The notes under the pieces are model-generated. The model was given only the letters and a program-made list of their open reading frames with translations, had not been told where the DNA came from and did not search any database. A program made the translations under genes and the position numbers. Shown here in pieces: positions 21,780 through 31,839 of a DNA stretch of 64,000 bases. This stretch comes from Hyparrhenia diplandra (Eukaryota; Streptophyta; Magnoliopsida; Poales; Poaceae), in NCBI GenBank assembly GCA_015847255.1, contig JADLZK010007671.1:2105820-2169819 (forward strand), written 5' to 3'. Position 1 is the first letter of the stretch. Each line of letters starts with the position of its first letter.

Positions 21780-23074
21780 AGCACTTTGCCCTCTTGTTGT
21801 ACTTGTTCTATACTTTTCTTTACCATGGGACACATCTTGGAGGTATGACCAGCCCCTTTGCCATGAATGATGCAATACATCTCTTCGGGTTTTAACATTC
21901 TTCTTTCTCGAATCTTGCTTGATTATAACCCCCTCTCGATTATTGTTGAAATTTCTGTTGTTATATTGACTTATTTGGTTGTTTTGAACCTGAATATTAT
22001 CTCCGCTTTGCTCATTGTTGATTTGATTCACGCCGAAGTGGCGGCCGATATTGATATTGGTATGGTCTTCGTTCAAAATTTTGTGGTTTGAATTGATTGC
22101 TTGGCTTCGCTTGATTTCTTTGGGTGTTCTCTTCTTCGGTTTTCTTTTACGAAGTCATCGTCGATCTTGCATATTTTTGAAATTCTTCATACAATTGAGC
22201 GGCGGTTGTTGGTCTTTCCCTTCTCAAATCACGAAGACAATTGTGTCGCTCACGAGGCCTCGATTGCGGCGATGATTACGACTTCGTCGATACATCGGTA
22301 TTTGGGTCTTCATTTGGATGAACCTTTTATAGTACTGAATAATTGGTTCTTTTGGATATTGTTTGATGTCAAACAAGTCCTCACTTTGTTAACCCTGTGT
22401 GTTGAAATCCTTGGAAATCGACCAGCAAAGTTGTTCTCAATTGTTCCCAACTTTTTAATGATCTTGGCTTGAGCGAAGCGTACCATTTCTGGGCTGGTCC
22501 TTTCATTGCCATGATGAGTGCTTTTGCAAATGTTTTATCATCTCCTCCTCCTGATTCAACAATTTGCTTGAAGCTCATCAAAAAATTGTCTTGGATCTGT
22601 TAAGCCTTCATATGTTGGTATGACATTGAACTTGAAGCCTTTTGGCCATTTTGCCGTTTGTAGATCTATTGATAATGGAGATTCTGGATCGATTGTGACT
22701 ATTGCCTTTTCATTGCTTTGATTTGTTTTGATTTCATCGTTGATGATGACCGTGTTCTTGATCGTTGAGTTCCTCATTCGGTCTTCTTATCTTTGCTTGA
22801 CTTCCTCTATTCTTTGTTTCAATATCTTTTCTACGGTTCTGGCTGTGCAAGCCTCAAGTTCTTTCGTTTTTTGATCAATTCTTCTTCTAACTCTTGCAGC
22901 TTTCTTGCTTCTTCGCTTTGGTTCTTTTGGGGGCAACTTCTTTGGATATGTTGTCTTCGCTTGTTCTAGGTGCTTCATCTTCTGTTGTTGTATCTGGCAG
23001 CACTTGCCGACTTGTTCTTGGGAGGCCTTCCCATGATTCTTAGGTGGTCGTGGGGTAGATCGTTGCTCACACAA
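21780..23074 (-). pseudogene. Gag of the gypsy element (frameshifted)
   Basis: The - strand reads from an Arg/Lys/Glu-rich coiled-coil leader (23074-22787). The gag core follows: 22777-22556 with 'WPKGFKFNVIPTYEGLTDPR', then 22581-22381 with 'AMKGPAQKWYASLKP' and 'SWEQLRTTLLVDFQG', the canonical retrotransposon gag pattern (K-x-F-x-x-P-x-x-x-x-Y-x-G-x-x-D-P then G-x-A-x-x-W-Y). A CCHC-like knuckle lies near 21890-21820 ('YCIIHGKGAGHTSKMCP'). It packages the element's RNA. Frame breaks occur near 22570 and 22380. Confidence 0.9.
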
Positions 23075-23087
23075 GCGGTGGGCGCCA
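23071..23087 (-). other. Primer-binding site of the gypsy element
   Basis: On the - strand, three bases after the inner end of the 5' LTR, the sequence is TGGCGCCCACCGCTTGT. TGGCGCC(C/G)ACC-type sites are common in plant Ty3/gypsy elements. This fixes the right LTR as the 5' LTR and the element as - strand. Confidence 0.75.
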
Positions 23088-23090
23088 AGA

Positions 23091-23287
23091 TGTTGGGTGA
23101 TTGCTCAACACAACACTTTATTGATGATGAAATGGTTTCTGGTGACCATTCAACACGGCTTTACAACGGATATCGGGGGTATTTATAGGCCCCCCGGCTT
23201 CGTAGTGGTACAAAAATACAGGAACTTTGAAATCTGTTTCTTCAGTCTAACTCTCTCACGAAGCTACTTTCTTCTTCTTCGCGATGT
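23091..23287 (-). repeat. 5' LTR of the gypsy element (outer part missing or unmatched)
   Basis: Matches 11363-11557. Beyond 'gcgatgt' the sequence no longer follows the left copy and soon becomes array module H and B, so the LTR's outer end is probably deleted. That would also explain the missing target duplication. Confidence 0.8.
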
Positions 23288-23384
23288 GCATCTCTTATGG
23301 TCTTGGGATGATGGCTCGTTTATGTTGGTGGTGAGTTTGAGTGTGTAGCCATAGTCAATAGGCATAATAGAAAAAGAAATTATC

Positions 23385-23790
23385 TAGCTGCCAATGGTCC
23401 GTGCTTGCACATGGCAGTTTATAGGATTTAGATGAATATTATTATGTGCACTAATTAGATGGTCTTATCCTGCAATAGTACGTGAACTGTTGTTCTCTAA
23501 ATTATGGAGCGAAGGTGGTAATAAGGTGCAGTTATATACACAACTTCACCAACCTCCCCCCCCCCCCCACCCCCACCCACACACACACACTCAATTGCTC
23601 TTATATAGGTATGCCATTTCATAGCTCATTTCTCAGGCTTATAGAAACAAAATTTTTTTAGTGACCGGGAGTGATAAAAATGAGGGTACCTACATACGGG
23701 CACTTTTTACCTACTTGGACAAGATGTAAGACGTATATCTTTGGACTCGGAGACACCGAGAACACAAAATAAAGCTGAGTGATTCAAAGA
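23385..23790 (+). promoter_or_regulatory. Modules H and B (copy 4), TATA-like box at 23601-23608
   Basis: H part 'tttagatgaatattattatg' at 23418-23450, then B with 'gttctctaaattatggagcg', 'ggtgcagttatatacacaac', a C-rich and CA-repeat run (23557-23590), 'gctcttatatagg', and 'ggactcggagacaccgagaac'. Followed 40 bp later by the 75-codon frame at 23830. Confidence 0.55.
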
Positions 23791-23829
23791 TGAAGCAAGA
23801 AAGACCGACTTTGTGATGGAGGAGGAGGC

Positions 23830-24057
23830 ATGGCAGATCCAATGGAAGCAGCTGACCCCAGGCTCCCTCTATCCACAGCCTTCTTTTGTATAGTGAGCTT
23901 TTTCTACAGGAGTGGACAAAGCAACTGTCACTTGATCGAGCTAGCAGCTCCTTTGGACTCCCGGATCGGAATTCTAATGGACCCTTTGTTGTCGCATGTC
24001 CTTAGATCTCACTTACTCTACCACCCAACAAAAATAGTGTCAGACACCACTTGCTAA
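23830..24057 (+). CDS. Possible small protein, 75 aa, unrecognised
   Basis: ATG at 23830 in the context 'ggaggcATGGCAG', stop TAA at 24055-24057. The start lies about 225 bp after the module-B TATA-like box and about 70 bp after its conserved 'gagacaccgagaac' block. The protein begins MADPMEAADPRL, then a hydrophobic stretch (residues about 16-27, 'TAFFCIVSFFYR'). No domain is recognised. The end of the frame overlaps the first copy of a 136-bp tandem duplication. It may be a chance frame; the promoter-like setting is the only reason to list it. Confidence 0.25.
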   Translation: MADPMEAADPRLPLSTAFFCIVSFFYRSGQSNCHLIELAAPLDSRIGILMDPLLSHVLRSHLLYHPTKIVSDTTC

Positions 24058-24278
24058 AAGTGGTAAATTAGCGCTGCATCATTGGTTGGTAAAGAATTGG
24101 TACAAACTACAAGTCGGTATAGTGGCCATACAACCCCCACCCATCTCACTTACTCTACCACCCAACAAAAATAGTGTCAGACACCACTTGCTAAAAGTGG
24201 TAAATTAGCGCTGCATCATTGGTTGGTAAAGAACTGGTACAAACTACAAGTCGGTATAGTGGCCGTACAACCCCCCAC
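24006..24278 (+). repeat. Tandem duplication, 136-bp unit, two copies
   Basis: 'atctcacttactctaccacc' starts at 24006 and again at 24142. The copies differ by only a few bases (for example 'agaattgg' versus 'agaactgg'), so the duplication is recent. It includes 'cacttgctaaaagtgg', a short hairpin. Confidence 0.95.
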
Positions 24279-24315
24279 CCCAGGACCCAGCGTGCATGTC
24301 ATCCTTCTCTCATGC

Positions 24316-24457
24316 AGTTGCCAAATGCACTGGATCACAAAGAGCTATATTCAGGTGGCATTCCGATCTCATTTTGGAATCAGTTGATCTATTTCACGAA
24401 GGCGTATGATTTTCTGTTGCGCCAGTTCGAGCGTACCATAAAAAAATCCGGTCGATG
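24316..24457 (+). pseudogene. Exon-like coding fragment, cut by an LTR insertion
   Basis: After a 'ttctctcatgcag' acceptor-like site, 46 codons are open with ordinary composition, starting LPNALDHKELYSGG and ending at SGR, where the LTR element begins at 24458. The sequence resumes after 29610 and soon meets a stop. The amino-acid composition (F, Y, W, charged residues evenly mixed) is more gene-like than nearby frames. I do not recognise the protein. Confidence 0.35.
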
Positions 24458-24903
24458 TGTCACAGAACGGATGGATTCCGGCGGTCGGTGACCGCGATCG
24501 GCGGCGACCTGGGGGCGGGCCGGCGCTGAGGGGCGGCGCTGCCCTAGGGGCGCGCACAAGCTAGGGAAGGGGGCGGCGCGAAGCAGCGGGGGCGCAAGCA
24601 GCGAGGGCGTGGGAGGATAGAGCCGGGGAGGCAGGAGCTGTTGGGAGTTACCCCTTTATTTTTGATTGATTCAAACTGATTACAAGTCCCTTGTATTTAT
24701 AGTCAGGGGAGACTTGCATCTAAAGAAATCTCTGACTTTATTTCCTATTTTATTCCTATCTTTATTTCCTAAATATCTATTACTTAATGACTAAGGCGAT
24801 GACGAGGTGGCGACGGGAGGACGGGCGCGGGCGGGCCCCTCTGGCCTTGTGCGTGCGCGGCGCTAGGGGGGCCCTTTGGGCCGGCCTCCCTTGGCACGTG
24901 ACA
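24458..24903 (-). repeat. 3' LTR of the non-autonomous element
   Basis: Matches 29167-29610. The central AT-rich 200 bp ('gagttacccctttatt' to 'tcctaaatat') is nearly identical. The GC-rich flanks differ by many small indels. Confidence 0.9.
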
Positions 24904-24928
24904 TCACTCCCCTTTTTTCTCGACAATA

Positions 24929-27010
24929 TGTAACGCCCCAGCTAGGAAAACCACTGGGGGCTACCACTCCACACCTAGTTTCTACTAAAGGGGAGATAAC
25001 TAAAAATTTCGGCAGCACTTCCCCTAAAACCAAGACATCGGGACAATTAAATCACAGCTCATAAACACAATTTATCATGTAAAGATCACAAGCATCACAT
25101 CACAGCTCAGATAAAGTAAAAGAACTATCCCAAGCACAAACACCAATAGCTGCGAATGACCATTAGGTGACATTTAACTAAGTTATTACAAGTGCCAAAC
25201 TTAGTTTTAAAAGAGTGAAGTAGTAGACAAAAGGCTCGTGCTCATGAGGAAGCTACTCCCAATTATTCCCATGCATGACACGTCATTTGGTACCTAAAAC
25301 CAAATAAACACAAGGGTGAGTAAACACTCAGCAAGTACAATAGAACCAAAATAACGAATGTCATGTTGGAATTCAGGAGAAATAACTGGAACATCACTTG
25401 AATAGTAGTTTCCGTCTGAAACGGACAGCACTTGAATACTCCTTAGCATTTACCGGTAAAGCCGAGGCAAGTGGGGCCAGCACTTACTCACAGGCACTTG
25501 AATATAAGAACCAAATTGCACCTCCGGATAAACCGGCACCAGAATTGAATGTAAATGAAACCTTGAAACTTGAATCTCATGAACTGGGAACTTGAACATG
25601 AACCAGAAATATATACCACTTGAACAATAGAGAGCAAAAAAAAAACTTGAACAATAGGCGTAAAGCCCAAACAAAAGATTCATCATGCACTTGGCTTAGC
25701 GATGCAACGAGCGCCCTGAAAAAAACAGCTTAGGTCCTGCCTACCAACTCGCCAACACCTGAACAACCATGGTTCACACAGAACTCAAAAACCACTCTAA
25801 ATAATAGTGAACGTAGGCAATAAACTTAATTTATTTATATGGGAAGATTATTCTACGACTCCATTCAGTTATTTAGTAATTTATTTCTGTATATCATCTA
25901 TTCCTTTGACCACCGAACCATCTAAGAGAAATCATGCTGAAATGATGAGTTGACAAGTTAGTGCCTTGCTTGGTAGAAGCACAGGCTGGAATTTCTAGCG
26001 TACAACAATTAGCTCCTTAAAATAAAATAAGAATCTAAATCGATCGGACGTGGTCTATCGTATTATTTTTCCTTTGCCATAGCTATCCAGAACATCCTGA
26101 TCGGCATCTCAGACCATTAAGCAAGGTTGCCAAATCCAATTTGAGCACAGCCCATATCGATTCACAGGAACAGGGCACACTACGACTAGTACCTAGCTCC
26201 TGTAATTTCAATCTCAATCCACTAGTAAAAACTATGCAGGACTGAACTGAACCATATCCAGGCCAATCAAAACTCTGCATCAAGAATAGAAGAGTCTGTA
26301 CCAGATTAGGGGCAAGCAGCAGCCATGACCCTTTCCCCTGGGCCGGTTCCCTGATCCGTTGCCCCTGGACGTGAGCACCAGCAGACCTGCAGCAGCACCA
26401 CCGGTCCAAGAACTGAGCGGAAGATGCGCCACAGCAGCAGGTCAGCAATAACAGCATGGGTACAAATTGAAGGAAAAAAAGAAGTAGGAACCAATACGCC
26501 TAAGCAACAACAGCAGGTAGGAAGAGATGTCGTACACACCTGAACTGGAGGGGCCAAGCCTCACGCCTGGGACAGCACCACCTGCGGCAGCCGGGAGCAA
26601 CAGCAGCTGCGCCAAAGATGGTGTGTTCAAGGAGGGAGCGGCACAGATGAGAACAGAGGCAGCCGCGTGAGGGAGAGAAAGAACGGGAAGGGTGGCGGCG
26701 CTGGAAGGGAAGAGCCGGAAGGAAAAGAACTCGGCATTTTTTTTTTTTTCCTTGAACGACAAGGAAAAGGAATTTCCTAGGCTACATCCGACGGTCCAAA
26801 TTCAACGACTCCAGTAAAAATTGTACAACATTGAAACGAAACAAGTTAGTAGTCAAACAAATTCGCCGGCGAGATCTACGCAACCACGGTCTTTTGATCT
26901 TCCATATGACTTATAATTCAAAAGTCAAATTTTTAATCCTATCTTCAGTCCACGCGGTCAACATAAATATTATTTATTTTATTTGTATTTTTAAAATCAG
27001 GGGTGTTACA
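24929..27010. mobile_element. Solo-LTR-like insertion, 2082 bp, ends TGTAACGCCCC...GGGGTGTTACA
   Basis: The sequence begins TGTAACGCCCC and ends with the 11-base imperfect complement GGGGTGTTACA. These ends, with an internal 'gggtgagtaaacactcagca', are common in long LTRs of grass Ty3/gypsy elements. No internal region, primer site or partner LTR is present, so a solo LTR is the simplest reading. It sits 25 bp from the inner edge of the host element's 3' LTR. No matching target duplication was found on the two sides, so boundaries are less certain than the ends suggest. Confidence 0.6.
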
Positions 27011-29120
27011 AGCGCGTCCTGCTTCAATGGTTTCTACCACGGCTGTTGTCGCGTGGATGGTCGTCAGCAGCATGTCCCGAAGTTTGTTGCATCCACTTGT
27101 ATAGAGGGAATAAATTTGGGCGAAGATGAGAACGCTGACCCTTTCGATCTTTGGCTCGACGGGTGGGATTCCATTGCTTGGCGGCGCCCAAGCTAGTGCT
27201 CTTTTTGGAGCTTGATAGTTCAGCGATGCCATGTAACTTGTTGTCGGTCGGTGTAGCGAGTTGAGGTAGGATGAGGGCCTCCGCAGTGGTGACGAGGTAG
27301 GCGTGGTAGAAGACCGGTGCGTGTGGCATGTACCTCATGTCGGCATTGGTGGGGCTGTTGCCCTCTTTTTTGGTACGCCGGCGGTGCCTTGGGCTGGGCG
27401 GACGGCCTCCCAAGACCCGATCTGGGGCATGACATCTCTCCCGTTCGGCGGGCGGCTGGGCGTCCGCAGCGTCGGCTAATCCTCGAAGTCGTCCCGGCTA
27501 CCATAGCCGAGTTGCCGTTGGTGATGTCGTTGCTGATGTCGTCGTGTCCATTGCTACTGTTGCCGAGTTATGCGATGGGCGTGGAGGGGCGTTGAGGAGG
27601 CGGCGGCGGATCGCTGTGTCCCTTGAGCGGGGCGCCTCCCGTTGTAGGGCCTCTCGATGAGGCGTAGAGGCTGTTGGCGAACTTGGAGGTGCCCGAGGTA
27701 GTCGGCACGGGTCCTCGCCCGGTCCGTTGGCCCCTAGGTTGCTGATGAGGTCACCGTAGATGGGCAGCTTGAAGCCGCAAAGGGCGACATCGTGTGGAGG
27801 TGTCCCAGTCCTCCGGTGGCACCTTGCTTGGCATGCGGATGAACGAGAGAAGTACCGCTATTATCGGTGGATAGCGCATACCTCATGTCTTTGTCCGGAT
27901 GATGTTCCGTTGGCGTGCGCTGATGGGCGCCTTTGGCTTTGGGCTCGTGCGGTGTCATCATGAAGCCGAGTTCTTTGGGGGTCGCCGTTGTTCGTGTCCC
28001 TCGAGTTGTTGTTGTCGGTGGCGCCCAAAGGCGTCGAAGCCGAGGTCGGCGACGTCGGGAACGTCGGGTGGCGTCATTGTGTCCCTCGTAGTGACATTGG
28101 TGTTGTTGTTGATGATGAGGGACGCCGTGGTTCGCGATGTCGCGGCAACGTCGTGGGTCGTAGTTGATGTCGTTGGGGGCGCCCTTGGAGACGTTGTCGG
28201 CGTCGATGACGTCGGGGTTGAGATCGGCGATCACGTCGGGTGATGGCTTTCATGGGGGCGTCGTTGGTGATGTCGATGTTGGCTTGCGTTCCCATGATGA
28301 GCTGAAGGCGGTGTCGATGGTAGGCATGGCGATGTCGAGGGTGTCGTGGTCCAGGTTGTCGGCGTCGGGTCGATGACGGGCGCCCATGGGAGGGGCGTCG
28401 TTGCTATTGGTGTTGCCCTTGGAAGTGTCATCGTAGGTGTCGGCGTTGAGGACGCCGTAGTTGTCATTGCTGGCGATGTCGTCGGCGCGGAGGACGTCAT
28501 GGTTGAGACCGGCGGCGACGATCGGCGTCGGGCGACGCCGTTGAGTTGCCGCCGATGGTAGCGGCGTGGATGCTCTTGGCTTTCCAAGTGTCGGAGAAGA
28601 CGTTGCTGGTAATGGAGGAACTTATCGTGCCATTGTTGGGGTCTCGTGGACGTTGGCCCTAGTTGGGTAGGCTTTTCGTCGGCAGCCGGTGGACATCGGG
28701 TGGTGGCCTCTGCTGACCGATCGGGCCTATAGCCGGGGGCATCCTCGGGGTAGGCGTGTCCGTTGCTTGCGGCGTCGATGATCGTGGAGGGTGTGGCGTG
28801 AAGCGGCGCTGGGGCGTCGTCGTCACCGTCGGCGCCATGGAGGGGATGTCGTCGGTGGTGGCTGGTGGCGTTGGAGCGCGCGTCGGACAGCATGGCCGCG
28901 TCTGCTGCGGGGTTGCTGTTGGCGTGACCATCGATGCGTCGTTGATGGCGATAAGCGGCGTTATCGTTGTCCATGGCAACCTGGCTGTGCAACTTGCTTT
29001 GTTTCTCCCCAGCGTGCTGTCATAGCCTGCTCATAGTCGTCGAAGATGGTGCGGAGCTCCCTCCATGAAAAGCGATTGTCCATGTGCTGGCCATCTGATC
29101 TTGAAGGCGGTTGTGATCGT
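27011..29120 (-). pseudogene. GC-rich gag-like region of the non-autonomous element
   Basis: On the - strand an ATG at about 29129 starts MASDDHNRLQDQM. After a frame change 'FSWRELRTIFDDYEQAM' is readable, then long Thr/Pro/His-rich frames (28992-28231 and 28234-27734) that arise from GAC/GTC-rich repeats of the type 'ggcgtcg'. There is no zinc knuckle or gag core I can recognise. The coding nature of the long frames is doubtful, because low-complexity GC-rich DNA opens several frames at once. Confidence 0.4.
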
Positions 29121-29148
29121 CGGAAGCCATCGGTGGTGGGAATGCGTC

Positions 29149-29166
29149 CTAGTCTCCGGATACCGC
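29149..29166 (-). other. Primer-binding site, degenerate tRNA-iMet type
   Basis: On the - strand next to the 5' LTR the sequence is GCGGTATCCGGAGACTAGG, close to the usual plant TGGTATCAGAGC-type site. It has two or three mismatches. Confidence 0.6.
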
Positions 29167-29610
29167 TGTCCTGAGACGGATGGATTCCGGCCCGGTGATT
29201 TCTGATCCGGCGGCGGCCTTGGGGGCGGCGGCGGCGCTGGCGGTGCTGCCCTAGGGGGCGCCGCTTGGCGAGCTGGGGAAGGGGGCGGCGCATGCGGCGG
29301 TGGCTAGGGTCGAGGGCGTGGGAGATACAGCCCGGGAGACAGGAGCTGTTGGGAGTTACCCCTTTATTTTCTGATTGATTCCAAGCGATTACAAGTCCCT
29401 TGTATTTATAGTCGGGGAGACTTGCATCTAAAGAAATCTCTGACTTTATTTCCTATTTTATTCCTATCTTTATTTCCTAAATATCTTTTACTTAATGACG
29501 AAGGCGATGACGCAGGTGACGACGGAAGGCGGCGGCGGCGGCCGCCCTCCTGGCCTTGTGCGTGCTGGCGCTAGGGGGCCCTTTGGGCCGGCCTCCCTTG
29601 GCGCGTGACA
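29167..29610 (-). repeat. 5' LTR of the non-autonomous element
   Basis: Starts TGTCCTGAGACGG, ends GCGTGACA, then CGATG target repeat. See 24458-24903. Confidence 0.9.
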
Positions 29611-29629
29611 CGATGCAAATACTGCCTGC

Positions 29630-29856
29630 CTGCCTGCTGTCAATTGCCAGAAGACTGACATGAAAAAATAAGCGAGAAGCATTAGCTGCCGTTAGGTACT
29701 GGAACACCGTGGTTCTTAATTATATTGATGTAGGATTGTTTTTATTCATTTGCAGCAAATTAATTGGTGGACCATGCATACACCACTGATCAGCAAAAGT
29801 AACGGCCTAACGGGCATTGGATGAAATGATCTGGATCCGTCCATCTGCATACACCG
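29630..29856 (+). repeat. Module A, copy 3
   Basis: Very close to 31520-31750: 'ccagaagactgacatgaaaa', 'aggtactggaacaccgtgg', 'taattatattgatgtaggat', 'gcagcaaattaattgg', 'ccatgcatacaccactgat'. This pair is the youngest in the array. Confidence 0.9.
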
Positions 29857-30109
29857 TGCATCTTATTCGGATCAAGCCTGTCCTTCATCACTCCATCCGC
29901 CTCTGGCTTAATGCCTTGTAACATAACATAGCTCCTGTTCTCCCTCTTCTTTTCGGTTAGCTTAGTTTTTCTTCCTGTTTTTTTCTCAAGTCTGCTCGCC
30001 TTTATGCAACCTCTTGTTAGATCTTTGTAAGTTCTCTTTGAACCTTTGTTCCCTTCTTTTAATATATATATACGGGAGCTTTGCCCCACAGTTTTAGTTC
30101 AAAAAAAAA
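29857..30109 (+). mobile_element. 3' end of a 5'-truncated LINE
   Basis: The segment ends '..ttcttttaatatatatatac', 'gggagctttgcccc', then nine A (30101-30109), the usual layout of a grass LINE 3' UTR and poly(A) tail. Array sequence like the end of module A ('gggtattcaatgaggtgatc') follows directly, in repeat of 'gggcattggatgaaatgatc' on the left. No coding part remains. Confidence 0.55.
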
Positions 30110-30188
30110 CATGACGGGTATTCAATGAGGTGATCTAGATCTGCCCTGTCATTCATAAGTAGAGAGATAGGGAGCAGTGTTCATATAT

Positions 30189-30356
30189 TTTTTTTAGACA
30201 AGGGAACAAAGTTCTAGCCTCTACCATTCGAGAATGGTACAAAACTGAGTGTCATGATACAAAAAAGCTGTAAGGCAAACACACACAACCTAGAAGCAAA
30301 ACAGAGTTCTTCTCAACTAGTGACCTCTTGGTGCTGACATGGCCACACTAAATAGA
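30189..30356 (-). mobile_element. 168-bp retroposon (SINE or LINE tail) with 10-bp target duplication
   Basis: Perfect direct repeats GTTCATATAT lie at 30179-30188 and 30357-30366. The left edge is a T-run (poly(A) on the - strand), followed by 'agacaagggaacaaagttc'. No clear tRNA-type A and B boxes are seen, so a LINE 3' tail is as likely as a SINE. Confidence 0.75.
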
Positions 30357-30366
30357 GTTCATATAT

Positions 30367-30750
30367 GCACGCATGGTTGCTTTCTCTCTAGCTCACTAAT
30401 TTCTCTTCATTAACTGTCTATTAAAGAGAGAGGTAGGGAGCCGAGACACGTGTCATATCGCCTACTTCTTCGTTCTCTTATATATACATGGCACTTCGGC
30501 TCATTCCCAGCACCTAACCAACCAACACAACTCGCTATGGTGATAGCAGGCATATATGGACACCACTAATTTTAGCTACAAGGAAAGGCAGCATATGATC
30601 GATTTGGGATGCGAGACATCTGGAACAAGAAATGAGTGAAGATGCAATGCTGAGACACCAGATGTGTCAAAATTTCATGGTGGCGAGAACAGGCCGGGAA
30701 GCACTTCATTTCTGAAGTAAAAAACTGTTTGTATCCACTCTTGAATAGCT
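30367..30750 (+). promoter_or_regulatory. Module B, copy 5, with TATA-like box at 30476-30486
   Basis: Nearly the same as copy 1 (6050-6395), including 'cgcctacttcttcgttctct', 'cggctcattcccagcacc', 'ggcagcatatgatcgatttg' and the end 'tatccactcttgaatagctg'. A second B copy begins immediately after. Confidence 0.6.
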
Positions 30751-30754
30751 GTAT

Positions 30755-30965
30755 GGAGCCGTGATACATATACCCCACTTCCTACATCTCTTATATATGT
30801 ATGGGTATTATGCCTCATTCTCGGTCCCGTTGCAAGAGAATTTGTTTAGTGAGAGGAATGATACAGTTGAGGCTAGCTATATATGGCCATTGCTTTACCA
30901 GATAAGCTAGGAGTAAGATGTATATTTGGAATTGGAGACACCAGGTAATAGAAAATAGAGCTGAA
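30755..30965 (+). promoter_or_regulatory. Module B, copy 6, with TATA-like box at 30790-30799
   Basis: 'ctcttatatatgtatggg', 'gcctcattctcgg', 'gagaatttgtttagtgag', 'agtaagatgtatatttgga' and 'ttggagacaccaggtaatag'. Closest to copies 3 and 4. Confidence 0.55.
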
Positions 30966-31079
30966 TATTTTTGATCTAGCCTCCATCCACCTTCTGGTTT
31001 TCTATTTTTTTTTTTTTTTTGGGTGGGGGGGGCTCCATCATTTTTTTCTCTAAGCTTTAAAAAAATATTCTGTTCAGAC

Positions 31080-31330
31080 ATACTTTTGGAATTATTCAGT
31101 TTTTGCGTGAGGCCTGCCTGCGGTCAATATGGCTACTCAACAGATGAAAAAAAATGTGAGTATTAACTGCAATTATTAACTGAAACACGGTGATTCTTTT
31201 TTTCTACTGATGCAAATCTTTTTTTTTCATTCTGCAGCAAATTAATTGGCGACCACACAACTCTACTGATCAGCAAAACAATTGGAACTCGTTGAATTGA
31301 TCTGGACCCGCCCCTTCCATTCATTTTCTG
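31080..31330 (+). repeat. Modules F (end) and A, copy 4
   Basis: 'gtgaggcctgcctgcggtca' is the F end, as at 5870-5885. The A copy follows with 'aaacacggtgattc', 'tctactgatgcaaatc', 'aaattaattggcgacc', 'gatctggaccc'. Confidence 0.7.
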
Positions 31331-31399
31331 GTGTTCTGATATCCATGCATGGTTGCTTACTCACTAACTGACTCATTTCTCCATTTTGTAAAGCCAAAA

Positions 31400-31480
31400 A
31401 CATTTATTTAGTATTTATGGACGATCATATTAGCTACTTACTGTGACGTCTACTCAGAATAGGAGGCACAGTAAGTGGTA
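31400..31480 (+). repeat. Unit segment that acts as empty site for the 4231-4735 insertion
   Basis: 'tatttatggacgatcatatt', then 'cttactgtgacgtctact' and 'aataggaggcac'. The same order flanks the insertion at 4215-4230 and 4736-4790, without the insert. Confidence 0.65.
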
Positions 31481-31519
31481 GTCACACCTTGGAATAGGTA
31501 GCTTTGGTCGTTTTGCTGC

Positions 31520-31750
31520 TCCAGAAGACTGACATGAAAAACAAACAAAAAAAAAGCCAGTAGCATTAGCTTCAATTAGGTACTGGAACACCGTGGTTCT
31601 TAATTATATTGATGTAGGATTGTTTTTAATCATTTTGCAGCAAATTAATTGGTGAACCATGCATACACCACTGATGAGCAAAAGTAACGGGCATTGGATG
31701 AAATGATTTGGATCCACCCATCTGCGTACAACGTGCTTCTTCATTCTGTG
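31520..31750 (+). repeat. Module A, copy 5
   Basis: See 29630-29856, with which it shares nearly every base over about 200 bp. Confidence 0.9.
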
Positions 31751-31839
31751 CATGATCCCTGCAGCTCAGGGCACAAGCTGAAGTCCCATTCCAAGGAGAA
31801 CGAGCTTACCTCGAGCTGCAAATGCGCACATACTGAAGC

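Larger units (their letters stand above)
11363..23287 (-). mobile_element. Ty3/gypsy LTR retrotransposon, Tat-like, about 11.9 kb
   Basis: Two direct copies of an LTR segment (11363-11557 and 23091-23287) enclose a gag-pol array read on the - strand in the order gag, protease, reverse transcriptase/RNase H, integrase. A primer-binding site lies beside the right (5') LTR. Beyond integrase come a minisatellite and a gene on the opposite strand. Integrase after RNase H identifies Ty3/gypsy. The antisense gene between pol and the 3' LTR and the tandem repeats are hallmarks of the Tat lineage (Grande/Retand type). No 5-bp target duplication was found, and the right LTR seems cut at 23287. All genes carry frameshifts. 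Confidence 0.9.
24458..29610 (-). mobile_element. Non-autonomous LTR retrotransposon, 5153 bp, target duplication CGATG
   Basis: LTRs 24458-24903 and 29167-29610 (446 and 444 bp) begin TGTC and end GTGACA. The whole is flanked by CGATG (24453-24457 and 29611-29615). A pyrimidine-rich tract beside the left LTR (24904-24922, complement of a polypurine tract) and a degenerate initiator-Met primer-binding site beside the right LTR show it reads on the - strand. No protease, integrase or reverse-transcriptase motif is visible. The interior holds a GC-rich gag-like region and a nested 2.1-kb LTR-like sequence. It would depend on another element's enzymes. Confidence 0.9.

Noticed and set aside
23288..23384. 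Remaining outer part of the 5' gypsy LTR
   Set aside because: Does not align with the continuation of the left LTR after 11557.
23557..23592. C-rich and CA-repeat run as a regulatory element
   Set aside because: Simple low-complexity sequence unique to this B copy.
27734..28992. Long Thr/Pro/His-rich - strand frames as real proteins
   Set aside because: Composition follows 'ggcgtcg' repeats, and overlapping frames are open too. Kept only as a doubtful gag-like region.
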